Shown: piece after piece, positions 4,437-5,073 of the stretch
How positions within the stretch are numbered: the first letter of the stretch is position 1
How the letters are laid out: the number at the start of each line of letters is the position of its first letter
Source of the DNA: an uncultured Opitutia bacterium
Lineage (GTDB): Bacteria; Verrucomicrobiota; Verrucomicrobiia; Opitutales; UBA953
Assembly (NCBI GenBank): GCA_903868455.1
Contig: CAIPVK010000291.1
Span: forward strand, 1 to 5,073
Length of the DNA: 5,073 nucleotides
Direction: 5' to 3'
Notes under the pieces: generated by a model
Database searches by the model: none
Told to the model about the DNA's origin: nothing
The model's input: only the letters and a program-made list of their open reading frames with translations
Program-made: the position numbers and the translations under genes

Positions 4437-5073
4437 ATGAAGTCCCCCCGGCGCGGCTTCTCGCTGGTCCTGTCCCTCGCGGTCATGGGCCTGCTCGTGC
4501 TCGTGCTCCTCAGCGTCGCCGGCTTCCTCACCCTGGAGTCGCGCATCGCCGCCTCGACCGCGGCGGGAAGGCAGGCCCGCCTCAACGCGGTGGCGTCCGC
4601 CCGCCTCGCCCTCGCCCAGCTCCAGTTGCTCGCGGGCAACGACCAGCGCGTGACGGCGCGGGCCGACCTCTTTGACCCGGCCGCCGCGGGCACGACCCGC
4701 AACACCTACCTCTCCTCGCTCAGTCCCGCCGCCACGCTCAACGCCGACCGGCGGTGGTGGACGGGCGTGTGGATGACGGGCACGGGCGGACGGCCCGCGG
4801 ACAAGCGTCTGCGGCTCTGGGATCCGGCGACGCCCGACACCCGGCTCTGCGTCGGCTGGCTCGTCTCCCCGGCCCCGGCGCCCTCGACCGAGGCGCTTCA
4901 GCTGACGCCCGCCTCGGACCTCGCCACCGCGACCGCGAACGCCGTCGCCGTCGCCCCGCGGAAAGTCCTGGTCGAATCCGGCGTGCCGCTGCTCGGCGTG
5001 CGCGACCTCGGCTTCGCCGCCGGCGCGACCCCGCTGGTCAAGCGCCCGCCCTACGCCCTGCCCGAGGGCGGCA
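4437..5073 (+). CDS. type IV pilin-like / PilX-like Verrucomicrobial protein (Verru_Chthon cassette protein A type), 5' part
   Basis: The frame is open from ATG 4437 to the right edge, giving 212 residues with no stop, so the gene is truncated by the window. The N-terminus MKSPRRGFSLVLSLAVMGLL has a prepilin peptidase-like site (basic leader, cleavage expected after Gly7, before Phe8), followed by a hydrophobic helix to about residue 32. The Glu usually at mature position 5 is absent (Leu), as in PilX/GspK-like minor pilins. A helical stretch follows (RQARLNAVASARLALAQLQLLAGNDQRVTARADLFD, 45-80), then RRWWTGVWMTG (105-115) and DTRLCVGWLVS (134-144). This order matches, from memory, a large protein family typical of Verrucomicrobia, annotated as Verru_Chthon cassette protein A or PilX-like. 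Members are usually much longer and are encoded next to other pseudopilin-like genes. It probably sits in the inner membrane or is assembled into a pseudopilus; the role is not established. Codon use matches the neighbouring genes. Confidence 0.8.
   Translation, partial: MKSPRRGFSLVLSLAVMGLLVLVLLSVAGFLTLESRIAASTAAGRQARLNAVASARLALAQLQLLAGNDQRVTARADLFDPAAAGTTRNTYLSSLSPAATLNADRRWWTGVWMTGTGGRPADKRLRLWDPATPDTRLCVGWLVSPAPAPSTEALQLTPASDLATATANAVAVAPRKVLVESGVPLLGVRDLGFAAGATPLVKRPPYALPEGG

Noticed and set aside
4427..4705. Minus-strand 92-codon frame opposite the pilin-like gene
   Set aside because: It has no recognisable motif, and it overlaps the plus-strand frame with a strong prepilin-like N-terminus and the region carrying the promoter.

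Overview
The window is very GC-rich, with G/C at most third codon positions. It suggests a free-living member of the Verrucomicrobiota, perhaps Opitutae-like. This rests on three points. The right-hand gene has the prepilin-like N-terminus and WTGVW block that I associate with the large Verrucomicrobial 'Verru_Chthon cassette protein A' / PilX-like family. The Dxs fragment has wording (AHQGYVHK, GDAALTCG) unlike the proteobacterial form. Shine-Dalgarno sequences are weak or absent before most genes. The placement is inferred from remembered family features, not from a search.

Layout. From 1 to 2135 there is a tight minus-strand operon: an M42 metallopeptidase (2135-1041), a YggU/DUF167 protein (1038-772, TTG start), xseB (724-476) and the first 157 codons of dxs (473 to the left edge). 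Gaps are 2, 47 and 2 bases. From 2136 to 2374 is a gene-free stretch built of two heptamer arrays in inverted orientation around a core with two small hairpins. From 2375 to 3318 is exbB-exbD (minus, 4-base ATGA overlap), which would form an inner-membrane proton-driven energiser. From 3319 to 3582 is a second gene-free stretch made largely of 8-bp purine-rich repeats. From 3583 to 4311 is pgl (6-phosphogluconolactonase, minus). From 4312 to 4436 is a divergent regulatory region with an AT-rich island. From 4437 to the right edge is the 5' part of the plus-strand pilin-like gene.

The genes are mostly housekeeping: isoprenoid precursor synthesis (dxs), DNA processing (xseB), peptide turnover (M42), the oxidative pentose phosphate pathway (pgl) and envelope energisation (exbBD). 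I see no convincing new multi-gene system.

The unexplained structure is in the intergenic DNA. Two families of very short tandem repeats (7 bp after exbD, 8 bp after pgl) begin exactly at gene 3' ends and supply the stop codons of both genes. In the pgl array every one of eight units carries TGA or TAA at the same position. Because 8 is not a multiple of 3, any three successive units stop all three reading frames.
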